Source of the DNA: Azohydromonas lata NBRC 102462
Lineage (GTDB): Bacteria; Pseudomonadota; Gammaproteobacteria; Burkholderiales; Burkholderiaceae_C
Assembly (NCBI GenBank): GCA_945878385.1
Contig: CAMCTE010000187.1
Coordinates: forward strand, 1-5,483
Reading direction: 5' to 3'
DNA: 5,483 nt
The stretch's first letter is position 1; each line of letters opens with the position of its first letter. Both the position numbers and the translations under genes were made by a program. Positions 3,855 to 5,483 of this stretch are shown in pieces. The notes under the pieces are model-generated. The model saw only the letters and a list, made by a program, of their open reading frames with translations, made no database searches and had not been told where the DNA came from.

Positions 3855-5483
3855 ATGCGCATGATCAAGTCAGGTTCAGCCGCGTTGGTCCTCTTGGCCA
3901 TGCTCACCTCAGGTTGTGGAGGCGGCGGCGGTGGAGGTTCGCCCACCTATTCCCTGGGCGGGACGGTGGCCGGTCTGGGCAGTGGCCGCCAACTGTTGGT
4001 GCTCAGCGGAGCCGGCACACAGGTCACGATTTCCTCCAACGGAAACTTTCGATTTCCGGACCACCTGCCGCAGGGTGCCAAGTACGGATTGGTCATTCAG
4101 CAGCAGCCGTTGAGCCAGACCTGCCTGGTGGCCAATGGCAGCGATTCCGTTGGGATCAAGGCCGATGTTTCGAACATCACAGTGGTATGCGCTGACAACC
4201 CCGCGTTGCTGGGTGGGCAGGTCAGTGGCCTTCCGGCAGGCGCATCGGTGACGATTGCCAGTTCATCGGTCTCAAGTGTCACAGTCAGCGCCAACGGTAC
4301 CTACAACCTGCCGGTGCGGCCGGCTCCTGGGAACAACTACTCCGTATCGGTCATAACGCAGCCGATGGGCGCCACCTGTGTGGTTGGGAATGCGTCGGGC
4401 ACTGCCGGCAGCGTCGCAGTGACGAATATTGATGTGAGCTGCAGTCGTGCAAGCCTCACCGTGGGAGGCGACCTGTCGGGACTCGCCTTGGGGCAGCAGG
4501 TTCAACTCAAGCTCACGGGCAGCGGGGTGCCCTCGTCCTTGCTCAGCCTGGGTCTCAATGGCACCTTCAGTTTTTCATCTCCAATCACCTATGGCGGTGA
4601 CTATGTGGTGACGGTGGAAGCACAACCAACAGGTCAGACGTGCTCTTTGGGCAACGCGGTGGGGCAGGGCATCATGAATCCGGTTTCCCAATTGCGGGTG
4701 AGTTGCACAGGCAACCGGCACAGCCTGGGAGGGAGTGCAACCGGCTTGGCTTCAATGCCGGGCGGTCAGCCTCTGGTGCTTCGCAATGGCGGCGACTCTG
4801 TCAGCATTGCCTCGAATGGACCATTCCGGTTTCCTGCGCTGTTGGCTGATGCCGCGAGCTATTCGGTCACGGTGGCCAGTCAGCCGACGGGGCAGACCTG
4901 CAGCCTGACGAATGATTCGGGAACGGCAGTGACTGCGCCCGTCAGCACGGTGGTCGCCCAGTGTCTCTCGTTCGTATGGCGCAGCCGACTGATTGCGGGC
5001 TCGGGTGTGGCCGGGCATCTCGACGATGTGGCCGGAGCTGCGCGGTTCTCCTCACCATCGGCGGTGGTGGTGGGGCCTCGCGGAGACCTGTTGGTGGCCG
5101 ACTTCAGCTCGTCTCGGGTTCGCATGGTGACGATGCCTCTGGGGGCCGTATCCACGCTGGCGGGTTCCTCGGTGCCGGGGTTGGTGAACAGCGTGTCACC
5201 CTTGTCGGCCTCCTTCCGTGCGCCTGCCGGCTTGGCGGTCGATGCCGCCGGTAATGTGTTTGTGGCGGACTCAGGCAACCATGTGATTCGTCGCATCGCG
5301 GCAGGGACGGGTGAGGTCACCACCTGGGCTGGATCGGGCGCGGCCGGCTATGCGAACGGCTTGGGGGGTGTGGCGCAATTCAACAATCCGCGTGGCATGG
5401 CCATTGACGCGGCCGGTCATCTTCTCGTCGCTGATACCGGCAACCATGTGGTGCGCAGGATCGCCCCGGATGGCACGGTCAGT
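3855..5483 (+). CDS. Lipoprotein with four Cys-paired repeats and NHL propeller (3'-truncated by window)
   Basis: The frame is open from ATG 3855 to the window end (543 residues, no stop). The N-terminus is a lipoprotein signal peptide with lipidation at C21 (context LTSGC), followed directly by seven glycines (22-28). Four related units then occupy about 32-115, 118-199, 201-286 and 289-371. Each opens with a GG-x3-GL-like turn, has a central SxNGxFxF-like strand, then QPxGQTC, and closes with VxVxC. The cysteine pairs are 90/112, 175/196, 263/284 and 349/370. They are the only cysteines besides the lipidated one, so one disulfide per unit is likely. From about 378, NHL repeats follow at about 401, 457 and 512, with strong motifs such as AVDAAGNVFVADSGNHVIRRI and intervening LAGSG-type loops. 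The 55-56-residue spacing suits beta-propeller blades, so at least three are present and more should lie beyond the window. This is a predicted surface binding protein with unknown ligand. A second in-frame ATG at 3861 is an alternative start. No strong ribosome site is visible. The tRNA gene ends 69 bp upstream. Confidence 0.9.
   Translation, partial: MRMIKSGSAALVLLAMLTSGCGGGGGGGSPTYSLGGTVAGLGSGRQLLVLSGAGTQVTISSNGNFRFPDHLPQGAKYGLVIQQQPLSQTCLVANGSDSVGIKADVSNITVVCADNPALLGGQVSGLPAGASVTIASSSVSSVTVSANGTYNLPVRPAPGNNYSVSVITQPMGATCVVGNASGTAGSVAVTNIDVSCSRASLTVGGDLSGLALGQQVQLKLTGSGVPSSLLSLGLNGTFSFSSPITYGGDYVVTVEAQPTGQTCSLGNAVGQGIMNPVSQLRVSCTGNRHSLGGSATGLASMPGGQPLVLRNGGDSVSIASNGPFRFPALLADAASYSVTVASQPTGQTCSLTNDSGTAVTAPVSTVVAQCLSFVWRSRLIAGSGVAGHLDDVAGAARFSSPSAVVVGPRGDLLVADFSSSRVRMVTMPLGAVSTLAGSSVPGLVNSVSPLSASFRAPAGLAVDAAGNVFVADSGNHVIRRIAAGTGEVTTWAGSGAAGYANGLGGVAQFNNPRGMAIDAAGHLLVADTGNHVVRRIAPDGTVS
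3921..3941 (+). repeat. Seven-glycine codon tract after the lipobox
   Basis: Seven consecutive glycine codons (GGA GGC GGC GGC GGT GGA GGT) follow the lipidated cysteine codon. They encode a flexible tether between the membrane anchor and the first repeat. The inner GGC GGC GGC GGT run is nearly a perfect trinucleotide repeat and could vary in length in-frame. Confidence 0.8.
3950..4970 (+). repeat. Four tandem ~86-residue protein repeats, each with one cysteine pair
   Basis: The region encodes four diverged copies of one unit within the NHL lipoprotein. First-cysteine positions (90, 175, 263, 349) are 85, 88 and 86 residues apart. Within units the two cysteines are 22, 21, 21 and 21 residues apart. 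Units 3 and 4 both contain QPTGQTCSL, while units 1 and 2 have QPLSQTCLV and QPMGATCVV. The copies have diverged in DNA and are not direct nucleotide repeats, so the duplication looks old and under selection for the fold. Confidence 0.8.

Noticed and set aside
4097..5323. Minus-strand and alternative-frame open frames inside the NHL lipoprotein gene
   Set aside because: The + frame starting at 3855 is uninterrupted and carries a signal peptide, four repeats and NHL motifs. The others have none of these.

Overview
The window looks like the chromosome of a GC-rich betaproteobacterium, most probably Burkholderiales (Comamonadaceae or Rubrivivax/Rhodoferax-like). This is inferred from the high GC content with G/C-ending codons, a Rhodoferax-type high-potential iron-sulfur protein (HiPIP), a tryptophan-rich TspO and a tRNA-Leu(UAA) gene with encoded CCA. 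I see no insertion sequence, integrase, CRISPR array or phage gene.

Layout from left to right. Positions 1-50 hold the last codons of an upstream + strand gene. A strong GC-rich hairpin (61-91) follows. tspO (102-650) encodes a five-helix membrane protein of the TspO/MBR family. A Tat-exported periplasmic HiPIP comes next (747-1055). It meets, tail to tail, a small minus-strand lipoprotein gene (1075-1476), with hairpins across the junction. A 175-bp divergent intergenic region contains a perfect operator-like palindrome (1530-1546). It leads into a 648-residue lipoprotein built from six tandem PKD/Ig-like domains (1652-3598). A hairpin (3618-3639) follows that gene. A complete tRNA-Leu(UAA) occupies 3703-3785. 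Only 69 bp later a second large lipoprotein starts (3855) and runs off the window open. It has a seven-glycine tether, four copies of an ~86-residue repeat carrying one cysteine pair each, and then NHL beta-propeller repeats.

How the genes may fit together. The left part concerns redox and tetrapyrrole physiology: TspO binds porphyrins, and HiPIP is a soluble electron carrier to photosynthetic reaction centres or terminal oxidases. The right part is an envelope and surface module. Three predicted lipoproteins lie within about 4.4 kb, and two of them are long, modular, repeat-built extracytoplasmic proteins (a PKD stalk and a Cys-repeat plus NHL propeller) of the kind used for adhesion or ligand binding. 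No enzyme domain is visible in that right part. The most unusual element is the four-copy cysteine-paired repeat in front of the NHL propeller, which I do not recognise as a named domain.
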